From positions 1 through 64,000 of the forward strand of contig NZ_PIRF01000007.1 of assembly GCF_003049705.1 (NCBI RefSeq): a stretch of DNA of 64,000 bases, in the 5' to 3' direction. Made by a program: the position numbers and the translations under genes. The DNA is from Campylobacter concisus. GTDB taxonomy: Bacteria > Campylobacterota > Campylobacteria > Campylobacterales > Campylobacteraceae. Each line of letters opens with the position of its first letter. The stretch's first letter is position 1. The notes beneath the pieces were generated by a model that saw only the letters and a list, made by a program, of their open reading frames with translations, did not search any database and was not told where the DNA came from. Positions 1 to 8,470 of this stretch are shown one piece after another.

Positions 1-3000
1 ACAGCATAAGTTTCATCAAATTTATTTGTGAAATACTTATGAAGTATTAGTTCATAAGATCTTTTTTGGTGTTCGTAAGATGAGCTATAGGCACTATCTA
101 CTAAAAATTTAAGTCCAGCTCTTGTTATATTAGATACTGTTGCCTTTCCAGCATTTTTTACAAATTCTGTACCTATTCTTAATGTTATAAGTTTTTTTGT
201 GATATCTTTATAGTCTTTTGCTAATTTTTCTTGATGTTTTAGTTGATCTCTACCTTTTGCTTTTGCCTTTCGATCAAAATATGAAAAAAGGTAATCATTG
301 CTTATTAGCTTTTGCATCCTAAAAAATTCACGCCTACTTAGAAGGTTAAAATTTTTTTTATCACTTGCACTAATTAACTTAAAAATAGGCTTTTCTTTTA
401 TTAGCGTAGCCAATCTAAGCTCTCCACCTGTTGCCATAAATATACCTTTGGCAACATTAAGAGGAGTAGCGTCTTTGCCTACATAAAACATTGTCCTTAT
501 GACGCTTTTCCATACAGTCTCACCGCATTTATCTATAAAAAAACCATAAAATGGAAATATATCGGATAATATATCGTTCATTATAGACTTTAATGAAAAA
601 TCTATCATATCCTTATACTCATCGTCATTTATCTGCTTTATATATTTTTTAAATTTCTCATCCTCTATACTACTCGTATCTATATTATTAGGATTACTAA
701 GTTTCTTTTCAAGTTCTTTATATTCTTCGTCACTTAAAGAATTTTCTTTTTTGAATTTACTTGCAAATTCCTCATCGCTCATATCATATATGTCTAGAGT
801 TGTTGGTTCTTCAAGTATCTTTTTTAACTCACTATATGTATCATCATCTAATATATGATCGTCATCAGCCACATGACTTTTTTCTATTGAGTCCACTATC
901 TCCTCTATGCAGATGGCATCCTTTTGTCCTGCTTTCGCCTCTTTTTCTTTTTTAAAGAAATATATGGGTATTTTTGTTTCATCTTCTTTTAGATAATAGG
1001 TGTTTTTGGATAAAACTAGAAATGTTTCGCCATATAAATTTATGGCCTCACTCCCAAGATAAGACTCTGGTTTGATTAAGGAATTATCAAATATTTGTCT
1101 TAATATAAAATATCCCATCACTAATAAGAATACTTTTGTGGCTGGATAATAGTATTCTGTTTCTATTATAAATGCGCCATTAGACTCCTCTGACAATAAT
1201 TGCATCATGCCTCTATCATCGATTGGTATTGAAGTTGGCTTACCTAAAGCATAAATAATACGATCTTGTTCCGTATTTGAATTCAAATTTAAAAAGAAGA
1301 TTTTGAATTCCTCTATGTTTGCCTCTAAAAATTCTTCTTCTCTTTTAATTATCTCTTCCATGTCTTTGGCATTTTTAAAGTACTTATCTATATGACTTAA
1401 ATAGGTATTGGCTTGCGTAAATTTAATGAAACATTCCGAGCCATTAAAAATTTCTTTGCCCATTGGTTTGTTAAATATAAAATTGTCTGAAATATAACTT
1501 TCAAATTTCTTGATTTTCTCTCTGCTAACCCTTGTAAATGGGCTTAGACTTAATAAATATAGGTCTTCATCATTTTGAGCATCTACTTGTATGGAGTACT
1601 GACTATAGTCTTTCGTGGCTTTTAGCTGCTTAGGGTCAGTCACTTTCTTGTTATCCACCCTATTTAGACTGTCCATTATCTTATAGTTTAATACGTTTTG
1701 CAAAAGGTGCTCATTTAGTTTTGCATTTTCTCTCATAGGGGCATTTGAAATAATGAGATAGTTTTTAGAGGTACCGCTACTGTTATTTGTATTGTGAGTA
1801 TCGTCCTTTGTAGTTAAGGATTTATCCCTTAAAAGATTCGCAAATTTTAAAGAATTGAAAAATGGATACTGCATATAGACAAAATTTGCTCTATTTGCGA
1901 TCACACACTCTTCTATCCTCTTAAGTAGACTCTCTTCAGCATTATCCTTATCATTTTTACATATTGATATATTATTTTTTTTATCTATATTTTCATATTT
2001 GCTTATCTTTGCTTCAAATAGGCTTTTTTCATCACCCTCTAATGAAAAATTAGAGCAAATTCCAATATACTCATCGTAATTACTTTTCGTCTTAGTGGCT
2101 GTTATATCAAACCCTGAAAAATCTATAAATGCCCCACTATTTTGATCATCATTTGTAAAAACCAGAATATTGTTAAACGATACTGTATTTAATAACCCTA
2201 ATGTAAAACCAAACTTAGTAGCTAGTAAGCTCATAACCGGACTAGAAAAGGCATAAAATCCTCTTTTTTGAAGAAATTCACCTATATTTTTAGTGGCAGA
2301 AAGTGCATCTGGCACGGCAAGCAGTAGTGTTAGTGGCTTAAATGTAGCCCTTAAATCAGTTATATCAATAAGACTAAAAAAGAATTTAACTATCTCTTTT
2401 GCCATATAAATCTTGCCATCCTCTGAAGCCTTTTTAAGGTTCTCTTTGATTTCCTCAAAACCGTCTTTGATTGCTTCTATACTCTCTTCTTCTTTATCAA
2501 AATTTTCATGATTTAATATTATGGTTGCTTTTTTTATTAGCTCATCCCTTAGCCTATCCGATAAGGAGTTAATGTTTCGATCTATTTTTTTATAGTTGCT
2601 AACTAGTTCACTAGATGCTTCTTCAAAATTTTTAACCATATTGCCTTGTTCTCTAAAAATATTTGCAAGATTTACTAGTTCTTTAGTAAACTCTTCAATG
2701 ATATCCTTTTCTTGACTAAGCACCTCCAATTTCATACTACTGTTTGCGACTTTTATTTCATCGGTTCTTTCAAAACCACGCTCATTCTTAAATAAACTAA
2801 ACTTATCAAAATATTTATAAGTCTTTATGCTAACATTTTTGCCCGCCTTTTTTTGATCATATAGCCTTGTAAATATCTTATTATATAAGGCATCTCCGTT
2901 TAATATATTTGTATTATAAAAATGGTTTAAATCACGGCAATAAAAGGTTATATTTTTATATCCTTCTCCATTTACGCCGACCTCAAAAAGTAGTTCTTCT

Positions 3001-3035
3001 ATGCTTCTAATAATTTTTGTATTATCTAATCTCAA
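1..3035 (-). CDS. Very large protein of unknown function (3' end outside window)
   Basis: I do not recognise this protein. The minus strand is open from a TTG at 3035 to base 1, about 1011 codons without a stop, so the C-terminus lies outside the window. A strong ribosome binding site (AGAGAGGGA) sits just upstream of the TTG, in the 24-base gap after the lipase gene, which suggests one transcript with the effector module. The translation is Lys/Glu/Asn-rich and mostly helical, with coiled-coil-like stretches near residues 85-210, a more hydrophobic patch around residues 210-275, and an acidic stretch near residues 690-800. No signal peptide or catalytic motif was seen. It could be a second toxin or an accessory protein of the secretion module. 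Base composition is more AT-rich than the core genes. Confidence 0.8.
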   Translation of the reverse strand, partial: MRLDNTKIIRSIEELLFEVGVNGEGYKNITFYCRDLNHFYNTNILNGDALYNKIFTRLYDQKKAGKNVSIKTYKYFDKFSLFKNERGFERTDEIKVANSSMKLEVLSQEKDIIEEFTKELVNLANIFREQGNMVKNFEEASSELVSNYKKIDRNINSLSDRLRDELIKKATIILNHENFDKEEESIEAIKDGFEEIKENLKKASEDGKIYMAKEIVKFFFSLIDITDLRATFKPLTLLLAVPDALSATKNIGEFLQKRGFYAFSSPVMSLLATKFGFTLGLLNTVSFNNILVFTNDDQNSGAFIDFSGFDITATKTKSNYDEYIGICSNFSLEGDEKSLFEAKISKYENIDKKNNISICKNDKDNAEESLLKRIEECVIANRANFVYMQYPFFNSLKFANLLRDKSLTTKDDTHNTNNSSGTSKNYLIISNAPMRENAKLNEHLLQNVLNYKIMDSLNRVDNKKVTDPKQLKATKDYSQYSIQVDAQNDEDLYLLSLSPFTRVSREKIKKFESYISDNFIFNKPMGKEIFNGSECFIKFTQANTYLSHIDKYFKNAKDMEEIIKREEEFLEANIEEFKIFFLNLNSNTEQDRIIYALGKPTSIPIDDRGMMQLLSEESNGAFIIETEYYYPATKVFLLVMGYFILRQIFDNSLIKPESYLGSEAINLYGETFLVLSKNTYYLKEDETKIPIYFFKKEKEAKAGQKDAICIEEIVDSIEKSHVADDDHILDDDTYSELKKILEEPTTLDIYDMSDEEFASKFKKENSLSDEEYKELEKKLSNPNNIDTSSIEDEKFKKYIKQINDDEYKDMIDFSLKSIMNDILSDIFPFYGFFIDKCGETVWKSVIRTMFYVGKDATPLNVAKGIFMATGGELRLATLIKEKPIFKLISASDKKNFNLLSRREFFRMQKLISNDYLFSYFDRKAKAKGRDQLKHQEKLAKDYKDITKKLITLRIGTEFVKNAGKATVSNITRAGLKFLVDSAYSSSYEHQKRSYELILHKYFTNKFDETYA

Positions 3036-3059
3036 GAACGATCCCTCTCTTTAAATTTA

Positions 3060-6000
3060 TCAACTAACAAGCATTACAAAGCTAGTTGTGTTTATATCAT
3101 TTGTATAGCCACTATCTAGCCCTTTAGCTATCTCAAGCTCTATGCTTTTAGCTCCAGTTGGAGACATAAAAACATAAGTGTAAGTATGTCTATTCTTTTC
3201 TATATTAGAACTATTAAATTCATCTAAACTGGCAAAAAAGCCTACCCCACTTTCCGGGCTATTTGCCTTTTTGTAGTTCTCTTTATCAAGAGAGCTAAAA
3301 TTCTTTGGAACTACAAATATCAAATTCAGCTTATCCACTCCATATCTTAGTTTAAATTCTTTGATGTCATAACGCTTATCATCATAATTATCCGCTAAAA
3401 GAGCCTTTAAATTCTTATCCTCTACGTCTCTTCCCTCGTCTAAATTGAGTTTGATCTTGCTGAAGCCATTTTTATCTTCAAATTTTTTATCAAATAGATA
3501 ATAGGTAGTTACCAAAAGATTATCTATTTGAGAGGCAAAAGCTTTTATATGAAGTCTAATCAATGGCTTGTTTAAATTTGGATTTTGTACGGCAAGGTTA
3601 TTATTCTCAAACATAGGATTACCTAAACTATGCTCTAGTTTTAGTTTATTCTCTTTTTTTATACACCTTAGCGAAGAGCCAGTGTTGCTTAGGCAGTTTG
3701 GCACTAGATCCTGCATTACAGCGTAGTGATCATTCATGCTTTTTAGACTAAGTGCCGATCTTGGCACATAAGCTACTATGACGCATGGGATCCTAGCTGA
3801 GCAGCCTACTATCGGCGAGTTTATAAAATCAACATCAAGTATCACGCCTTGATCGTCTGATCTTATGCTCCTACCTGCCCTACTTTTTAAGATCACATGA
3901 CCGCCATGTGGGCAAATGATAGTGTCATCCTCTATGATAGGGCATGAAGTCGCAGTAGATGAAATTTCTTTAGATTGATTATCTTTTTGTAAATTTTGCC
4001 TTTGATTTAAATTTGAAAGAGCCTCTTTAGTCTTTTTGCTCATTGGTTTTAGATCGATATTTAGACTCTTATTTAATAGTGAATAATTTAATATATTTGC
4101 TTGAGAATTTCTATAAGCAACATTTAGCCTTCCTATATCTTTATCCTCATCTCTTGGCTGATGAGTAAAATTTAGAGGTATATTCTCATCACTGTTATAT
4201 TTTTCGTCTTTAAAATAAAGTGGATAATCCTCCTCTTCATTGGCTTTAGATAAAAGAGCAGAGTTTAGATATATTCTTTGATTCATATTTTTGCTATCTA
4301 GCTTAAATATCTCCTTTAATACCTCAACATCGACTATACTTTTATCTACTGCACTTACACTAAGGGTATCGTTGTTTTTATAAAAGATACTTCCTACGCT
4401 CTCATTCATAAGAGCTTTTATATCATCGGTTGCTACTTTATTGTTGTAAGCCACATCGTCGTTATTTTGAGCAGATTTATTATTAGCTATTACTATGGCT
4501 TCATCGCTAGAGCTTATGTCCTTAGAGTCTATGCTAGCTAAAAAATTTTCATTTTCTTTTAGCTTTGCTAGATCCGCATATTTTAGATTTATTATGCTCT
4601 TTAGCATATCTATTCTATCTTTTACGAAGATGCTAGCCTCCGCTATATCCACTCTATTATCTCGTAGTATCGTTATATTTTTATAGATGTTTTTACTATA
4701 AGAGAAATATTTACCAAGCTCATTTACATCTATCTTTTTTTCAAATACAAATAAATTCAAAGCACAAATAGCCACTAGCATATCTATATCACCAGCTCTA
4801 GCATCACTTACTATCTTTGTCGCATCTAGTTTATCTAGATCATCTATATCTAGTATCTTTACTAGATGTGCTTCTTTGTTGCTATTTTTATCTATGTTGC
4901 TGCCTAAATTTTCTATTATATACCCGACCATATCTTGCTTAAAATTTTCATCACTAAATTTGCCATATTCATAAAAGAGATTTAAATAAGCATAAAAAAT
5001 ATATAAAGGCGTATCTAGCATAGAAGCATCGCTTATATCATCTATATTTACATCCAAATTTAACTTCGATCTTATGCATTTTAGTTTAAATTTAAGCGAC
5101 TGGATATATTCATTTAGATAATCAAGTGCTTCAGCTATATCTTTGCCTTCTATTTTTGCTTCATTTTCTTTGTTTTCTAAAAGATAGCACAACATATATA
5201 AAACCAAAACGCTCTCTTTTAAAAAGTGAGATCTAATTAATATATTCACCAAGTGTCTATTCTCGGTATTTTCATACTTTACTTCGCCAGTTGTATCTAT
5301 GCCTAGCTTATAGCCTAGATCAGATATGACCGAAAAGGTAGGTTCTATCAAAACAGCTACATCTTTCGAAAAGCTATCTTCATCTCTATTGATACTTTGT
5401 TTAACGCTCTCTACGTGATGTATCTCTATGTCTATATCTTTTTCTTTGCTAGCTTTATTTATATTAGAGCTCACCTTTTTATCTGCAAGAGTCTTTTGAG
5501 CTTGTTTATTATTTTTAACTACATCTACGTATTCATCTACACTGCTCTTATCATCTTTAAAGCCAAACATACCTTTTATCTTGTTAAAAACTGAGCCTAC
5601 CATCTTTCCTATAAAGCCATCTTTGTCTATGACTCTTGCTATCCATCTTGCACCTTTTGCTATGGCTTTAGCCACAAAGCTAAGAAGCCTTAAGCTCCAA
5701 GTAAAAGCTGAAGCTAATATACCACCATAAATTCCTGGAGCGTTATAAGTATAAAGTTCTTTTACTCCGCTATCTTTAAAGGTTACTGCATATATTTGAG
5801 CTAGATGACCTCCTAATGAGTGACCTGATAGGATGATATCTTTGGCAGTGTTATCTAAACCACTTAAGTTTTGACTATGAGAATTTATTGCTTCTTGCAT
5901 AGAAGACTGAAGTGATTTTAAGGCAGATATTTGCATAAGCGCTCTTGATGTGATAGCCATAAAGGCATCATCTAAGAGATCGTTTATTTTCATCTCTGTT

Positions 6001-6605
6001 CCTCTAAAGCCTATGATATAGTTTGACTTAAGCGTGTCATAAAATATAGTTGAGCTAAAACCTGACTTTTGATTAGGTATGTGCTTTACTAGCTCATAGC
6101 GATTGACAAATAGTTTTGTGCGAGGAGAGAGGGATTCAGGGGCGTAGAAAATTTTAGGATTAGCTTTATTACCATTTTTATCAGTTGGAGTTGTAATAAA
6201 TCTTTTAACATTATTTTCTAATTTTTTTGGTTTTTCATTTTCTTCACCATTGGGATCTCTTACAAATTTATCTGCCATAAATCTAGCTTCAATACAAAGA
6301 GCATAAGCAGTAGGCTCACCAAATTTTTTACCGTTGTTCTTTGCTTTCTCAGAAAGCTCCTCTATTGTGTCTCCCTTGGTAATATCATCCGCATATCTCC
6401 AAATAGGCTTTTTCTTTTCATCTTCTCTATAAGAATTTACAATGTTTTCAGGGACATTATCTTTACCAAATTTATCATAAAGCTCATCAAGTCCATTTCT
6501 TTCATTCTCAAATACATTATGAAGCATTGCATAACTTGCATCAGCTATATCAATATAGTCCTTAAAGCAATTTATTAGCTCTTTATTTGATTTTTTAGTT
6601 TGCAC
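3060..6605 (-). CDS. Class 3 lipase with C-terminal PAAR-like region; candidate type VI secretion effector
   Basis: The N-terminal part is a class 3 lipase-type alpha/beta hydrolase. It has GFRGTE at residues 199-204, the nucleophile elbow GHSLGG at 261-266 (Ser263) and YNAPG at 287-291, the expected order for this family. A long helical, Asn/Asp/Lys-rich region follows. Near residue 898 a CPHGG motif is followed by a GC-x5-PC pattern, which resembles PAAR-like tip proteins of contractile injection systems. There is no signal peptide, as expected for a protein loaded onto a spike. It starts with GTG directly after the TAA of the upstream lipoprotein gene, so translation is probably coupled. 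Inference: a phospholipase effector (Tle-like) acting on membranes of rival bacteria and neutralised by the lipoproteins encoded just upstream. No VgrG, Hcp or sheath gene lies in the window, so the link to type VI secretion is indirect. Confidence 0.75.
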   Translation of the reverse strand: MQTKKSNKELINCFKDYIDIADASYAMLHNVFENERNGLDELYDKFGKDNVPENIVNSYREDEKKKPIWRYADDITKGDTIEELSEKAKNNGKKFGEPTAYALCIEARFMADKFVRDPNGEENEKPKKLENNVKRFITTPTDKNGNKANPKIFYAPESLSPRTKLFVNRYELVKHIPNQKSGFSSTIFYDTLKSNYIIGFRGTEMKINDLLDDAFMAITSRALMQISALKSLQSSMQEAINSHSQNLSGLDNTAKDIILSGHSLGGHLAQIYAVTFKDSGVKELYTYNAPGIYGGILASAFTWSLRLLSFVAKAIAKGARWIARVIDKDGFIGKMVGSVFNKIKGMFGFKDDKSSVDEYVDVVKNNKQAQKTLADKKVSSNINKASKEKDIDIEIHHVESVKQSINRDEDSFSKDVAVLIEPTFSVISDLGYKLGIDTTGEVKYENTENRHLVNILIRSHFLKESVLVLYMLCYLLENKENEAKIEGKDIAEALDYLNEYIQSLKFKLKCIRSKLNLDVNIDDISDASMLDTPLYIFYAYLNLFYEYGKFSDENFKQDMVGYIIENLGSNIDKNSNKEAHLVKILDIDDLDKLDATKIVSDARAGDIDMLVAICALNLFVFEKKIDVNELGKYFSYSKNIYKNITILRDNRVDIAEASIFVKDRIDMLKSIINLKYADLAKLKENENFLASIDSKDISSSDEAIVIANNKSAQNNDDVAYNNKVATDDIKALMNESVGSIFYKNNDTLSVSAVDKSIVDVEVLKEIFKLDSKNMNQRIYLNSALLSKANEEEDYPLYFKDEKYNSDENIPLNFTHQPRDEDKDIGRLNVAYRNSQANILNYSLLNKSLNIDLKPMSKKTKEALSNLNQRQNLQKDNQSKEISSTATSCPIIEDDTIICPHGGHVILKSRAGRSIRSDDQGVILDVDFINSPIVGCSARIPCVIVAYVPRSALSLKSMNDHYAVMQDLVPNCLSNTGSSLRCIKKENKLKLEHSLGNPMFENNNLAVQNPNLNKPLIRLHIKAFASQIDNLLVTTYYLFDKKFEDKNGFSKIKLNLDEGRDVEDKNLKALLADNYDDKRYDIKEFKLRYGVDKLNLIFVVPKNFSSLDKENYKKANSPESGVGFFASLDEFNSSNIEKNRHTYTYVFMSPTGAKSIELEIAKGLDSGYTNDINTTSFVMLVS

Positions 6606-6665
6606 TTACTTGTCCTTGTTTGCTTTTATGAATTTGTTGTTTATTAGAATGAATTTGTTTCCACC
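6470..6665. repeat. Direct repeat, copy 1 (lipase start plus lipoprotein 3' end)
   Basis: This 196-base stretch recurs at 7338-7533 with a single difference (A at 6643, G at 7511). It spans the 3' end of one lipoprotein gene, the stop/start junction and the first 45 lipase codons. Confidence 0.9.
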
Positions 6666-7229
6666 TGGTATAAAAATTCTCTCTTCATCTTTAAATCTAA
6701 TTCCCATTCCCTCATCACCAAATAGTCCATATTTAGTTTTATAGTATGTATAAGACATTGATAATTCAATAGGTACTATTTGATTATTATCTTCATAGAA
6801 GCCTACTAATATTGGTCTATTTGGTGACTTTTTATAGTTATCATTGCCCATAAGCTCTTTTATTTTACTTATATACTTTTCAGGGATTTCTGCTTTTTTA
6901 CCAGTATCTCTTTCATAATCTAGCCAACTAGTATAATATTTTTTACCATTTGAGAGGGTTTGAGGGAATTTTTGATCCATGATTTCTAGGTCAGATCTTT
7001 TAAAATTTCTTTTATTATTTTTAAAGAAATCATCCATATAATCGCTTCTTTCTTTTTCTCTTCTCTCTATCTCTTTCTCAAATTTCTCATCATATATATA
7101 TACTCCACCATATTGTTTGGCTAAGTTTTCTAGTTCAGAGTTACTTATCTTTTTATTTGCTTGATTAGCTGAGCAAGCTATTAAAAATATACTTGTTAGA
7201 AGTAAGAGTGTTATAGCTAGAAATTTCAT
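6606..7229 (-). CDS. Putative immunity lipoprotein (copy next to the intact lipase gene)
   Basis: A 207-residue protein with a lipoprotein signal peptide: short positive start, hydrophobic core and lipobox LIAC with the modified Cys near residue 19. It should be anchored in the periplasm. AAAGGA lies 7 bases before the ATG. Its stop codon abuts the GTG of the lipase gene. Position and export fit an immunity protein that blocks a periplasm-delivered lipase, as known for Tle/Tli pairs; no family-level match is recognised. It is a paralogue of the lipoprotein at 7474-8133: the first ~38 and last ~16 residues are nearly identical, the middle is strongly diverged, and both keep YGLFGDEG near the C-terminus. 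Confidence 0.75.
   Translation of the reverse strand: MKFLAITLLLLTSIFLIACSANQANKKISNSELENLAKQYGGVYIYDEKFEKEIERREKERSDYMDDFFKNNKRNFKRSDLEIMDQKFPQTLSNGKKYYTSWLDYERDTGKKAEIPEKYISKIKELMGNDNYKKSPNRPILVGFYEDNNQIVPIELSMSYTYYKTKYGLFGDEGMGIRFKDEERIFIPGGNKFILINNKFIKANKDK
7094..7204. repeat. Direct repeat of the lipoprotein 5' region, copy 1
   Basis: 111 bases identical to 7998-8108. They encode most of the signal peptide, the lipobox and about the first 20 mature residues of both lipoproteins. Confidence 0.9.
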
Positions 7230-7335
7230 TGGTTATCCTTTTATGTTTGAAATTTTAGTTTGGATATTTTATTGTTATTGTATTTATAATATTATTAATT
7301 TATTATGTGCTGTTTGGGGTTTATTAAAATTTACT

Positions 7336-7473
7336 TCATTTATCATAAAGCTCATCAAGTCCATTTCTTTCATTCTCAAATACATTATGAAGCATTGCAT
7401 AACTTGCATCAGCTATATCAATATAGTCCTTAAAGCAATTTATTAGCTCTTTATTTGATTTTTTAGTTTGCAC
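7336..7473 (-). pseudogene. 5' remnant of a second lipase effector gene (45 codons)
   Basis: Bases 7339-7473 repeat the first 45 codons of the lipase gene at 3060-6605, including the GTG start and its position right after the TAA of the upstream lipoprotein gene. The frame ends at a TGA at 7336-7338, exactly where similarity to the intact gene stops. The 45-residue product lacks the whole hydrolase domain and cannot be a lipase. It marks where a duplicated immunity-effector unit lost almost all of its effector gene, or where only this much was copied. Confidence 0.85.
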
Positions 7474-7533
7474 TTACTTGTCCTTGTTTGCTTTTATGAA
7501 TTTGTTGTTTGTTAGAATGAATTTGTTTCCACC
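7338..7533. repeat. Direct repeat, copy 2
   Basis: Second copy of the 196-base repeat at 6470-6665, 868 bases away. Near identity points to recent duplication or gene conversion. It provides a substrate for recombination that would delete or exchange the lipoprotein between the copies. Confidence 0.9.
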
Positions 7534-8133
7534 GCTTATATTTACATATCTATTTTGTTTAAAGCTAAATCCTCTTCCTTCGTCACCAAATAGTCCATAG
7601 TCTGTTTTTACAATATAGTAATCAACTGTCATATCTATTACTTCAATATTGCCTTCTTGATCTATACAAAAATAACCTAGATCAAAACCTGGTTTATATT
7701 TGTTGTAATTATCTATACCTATAAAATTTATAACCTTTTCTTTATATTCTGCTGGAATCTTTATCTTCTTTTTGGTTTGGTTTTCATAATCTGTTGAATT
7801 TTCATAATATCTTTTACTATTTGAGAGGGTTTGATCCATTTTTGGATTATCGTAAAACTCTGTTTTTAAAATTTCTCTCATTTTTTGATTTCTTTCATTT
7901 TTATTAGGTATTGTCTTTATTCTCTCTAAAATTTCTTTTCTTTTATTATCTCTTATTTGTTCTTGTCTCTCTATCTCATCAACAAATTTTTGATTAAATA
8001 TATATACTCCACCATATTGTTTGGCTAAGTTTTCTAGTTCAGAGTTACTTATCTTTTTATTTGCTTGATTAGCTGAGCAAGCTATTAAAAATATACTTGT
8101 TAGAAGTAGTAATATAAATGCGGTAAATTTCAT
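7474..8133 (-). CDS. Putative immunity lipoprotein (orphan copy)
   Basis: A 219-residue paralogue of the lipoprotein at 6606-7229, with the same lipobox LIAC and the same following residues SANQANKKIS. The open frame extends upstream to 8199, but I start at the internal Met at 8133, because the paralogue begins with the equivalent MKF and a start at 8199 would place the lipid-anchored Cys at residue 41. The weak point is that no Shine-Dalgarno sequence precedes 8133. It is followed only by a 45-codon effector stump, so it is an orphan immunity gene, possibly kept to guard against a relative's variant toxin. Confidence 0.7.
   Translation of the reverse strand: MKFTAFILLLLTSIFLIACSANQANKKISNSELENLAKQYGGVYIFNQKFVDEIERQEQIRDNKRKEILERIKTIPNKNERNQKMREILKTEFYDNPKMDQTLSNSKRYYENSTDYENQTKKKIKIPAEYKEKVINFIGIDNYNKYKPGFDLGYFCIDQEGNIEVIDMTVDYYIVKTDYGLFGDEGRGFSFKQNRYVNISGGNKFILTNNKFIKANKDK
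7998..8108. repeat. Direct repeat of the lipoprotein 5' region, copy 2
   Basis: Identical to 7094-7204 over 111 bases. With the 6470/7338 repeats it frames a duplicated unit of about 0.9 kb whose centre has diverged. Confidence 0.9.
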
Positions 8134-8197
8134 AAATAAATTTTTAAAATAAATAATCAAAAATCTAAGAATTTTACATAATGAAGTCAAGGAGTTC

Positions 8198-8220
8198 ATC
8201 TAAGGATTTTGTCCTTAGAT
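8198..8220. other. Perfect inverted repeat after the cme operon
   Basis: A 9-base perfect stem (ATCTAAGGA / TCCTTAGAT) around a 5-base loop, 6 bases beyond the stop codon of the small membrane protein gene. It lies where a terminator for the cme transcript would be expected, but no U-run follows on either strand, so its function is uncertain. It marks the border between the efflux operon and the effector region. Confidence 0.45.
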
Positions 8221-8226
8221 GAAAGA

Positions 8227-8454
8227 TTAAGATTTTTTGATCGCTCTAATAGGAATAACAAATATTGCTGCGATCACATAAAAGGCAATACAAAAAACAG
8301 CCGCCATCATAAATATCTCGCCGATATCATAAAAGCTTGACTCAAGCCTAAATGTATCAACGTAATTTATTGCAAACCATAATGCTACGCCAAGAGCGAT
8401 AGCAAAAACGAAAAAACCCCAAGAAAACAAGAAATTTAATATCTTAGTTCCCAA
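8227..8454 (-). CDS. Small two-helix membrane protein of unknown function
   Basis: A 75-residue protein with two predicted membrane helices (about residues 10-30 and 45-68) and a basic C-terminal tail. It starts with TTG behind a strong AAGGAGAG site. It lies only 16 bases after cmeC, so it is probably the last gene of the efflux operon. I do not recognise the family. A small accessory subunit of the pump is possible but is supported only by position. Confidence 0.65.
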   Translation of the reverse strand: MGTKILNFLFSWGFFVFAIALGVALWFAINYVDTFRLESSFYDIGEIFMMAAVFCIAFYVIAAIFVIPIRAIKKS

Positions 8455-8470
8455 TTTCTCTCCTTTTTAA

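Noticed and set aside
298-955. Two plus-strand frames of 62 and 64 codons
   Set aside because: They lie inside the long minus-strand coding region 1-3035, have no ribosome binding site and show the composition of an antisense shadow.
7243-7446. Plus-strand frame of 67 codons rich in Ile, Phe and Tyr
   Set aside because: It is antisense to the lipase stump and the AT-rich leader; the membrane-like composition comes from AT-rich codons.
8134-8199. Upstream ATG for the orphan lipoprotein (22 extra residues)
   Set aside because: It would put the lipid-modified Cys at residue 41 and is absent from the paralogue. Kept as an alternative because the preferred start lacks a ribosome binding site.
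1-8220. Search for CRISPR repeats, integrase, transposase or tRNA-linked attachment sites bordering the accessory region
   Set aside because: None seen; the only repeats are the gene-derived direct repeats of the lipoprotein-lipase unit.
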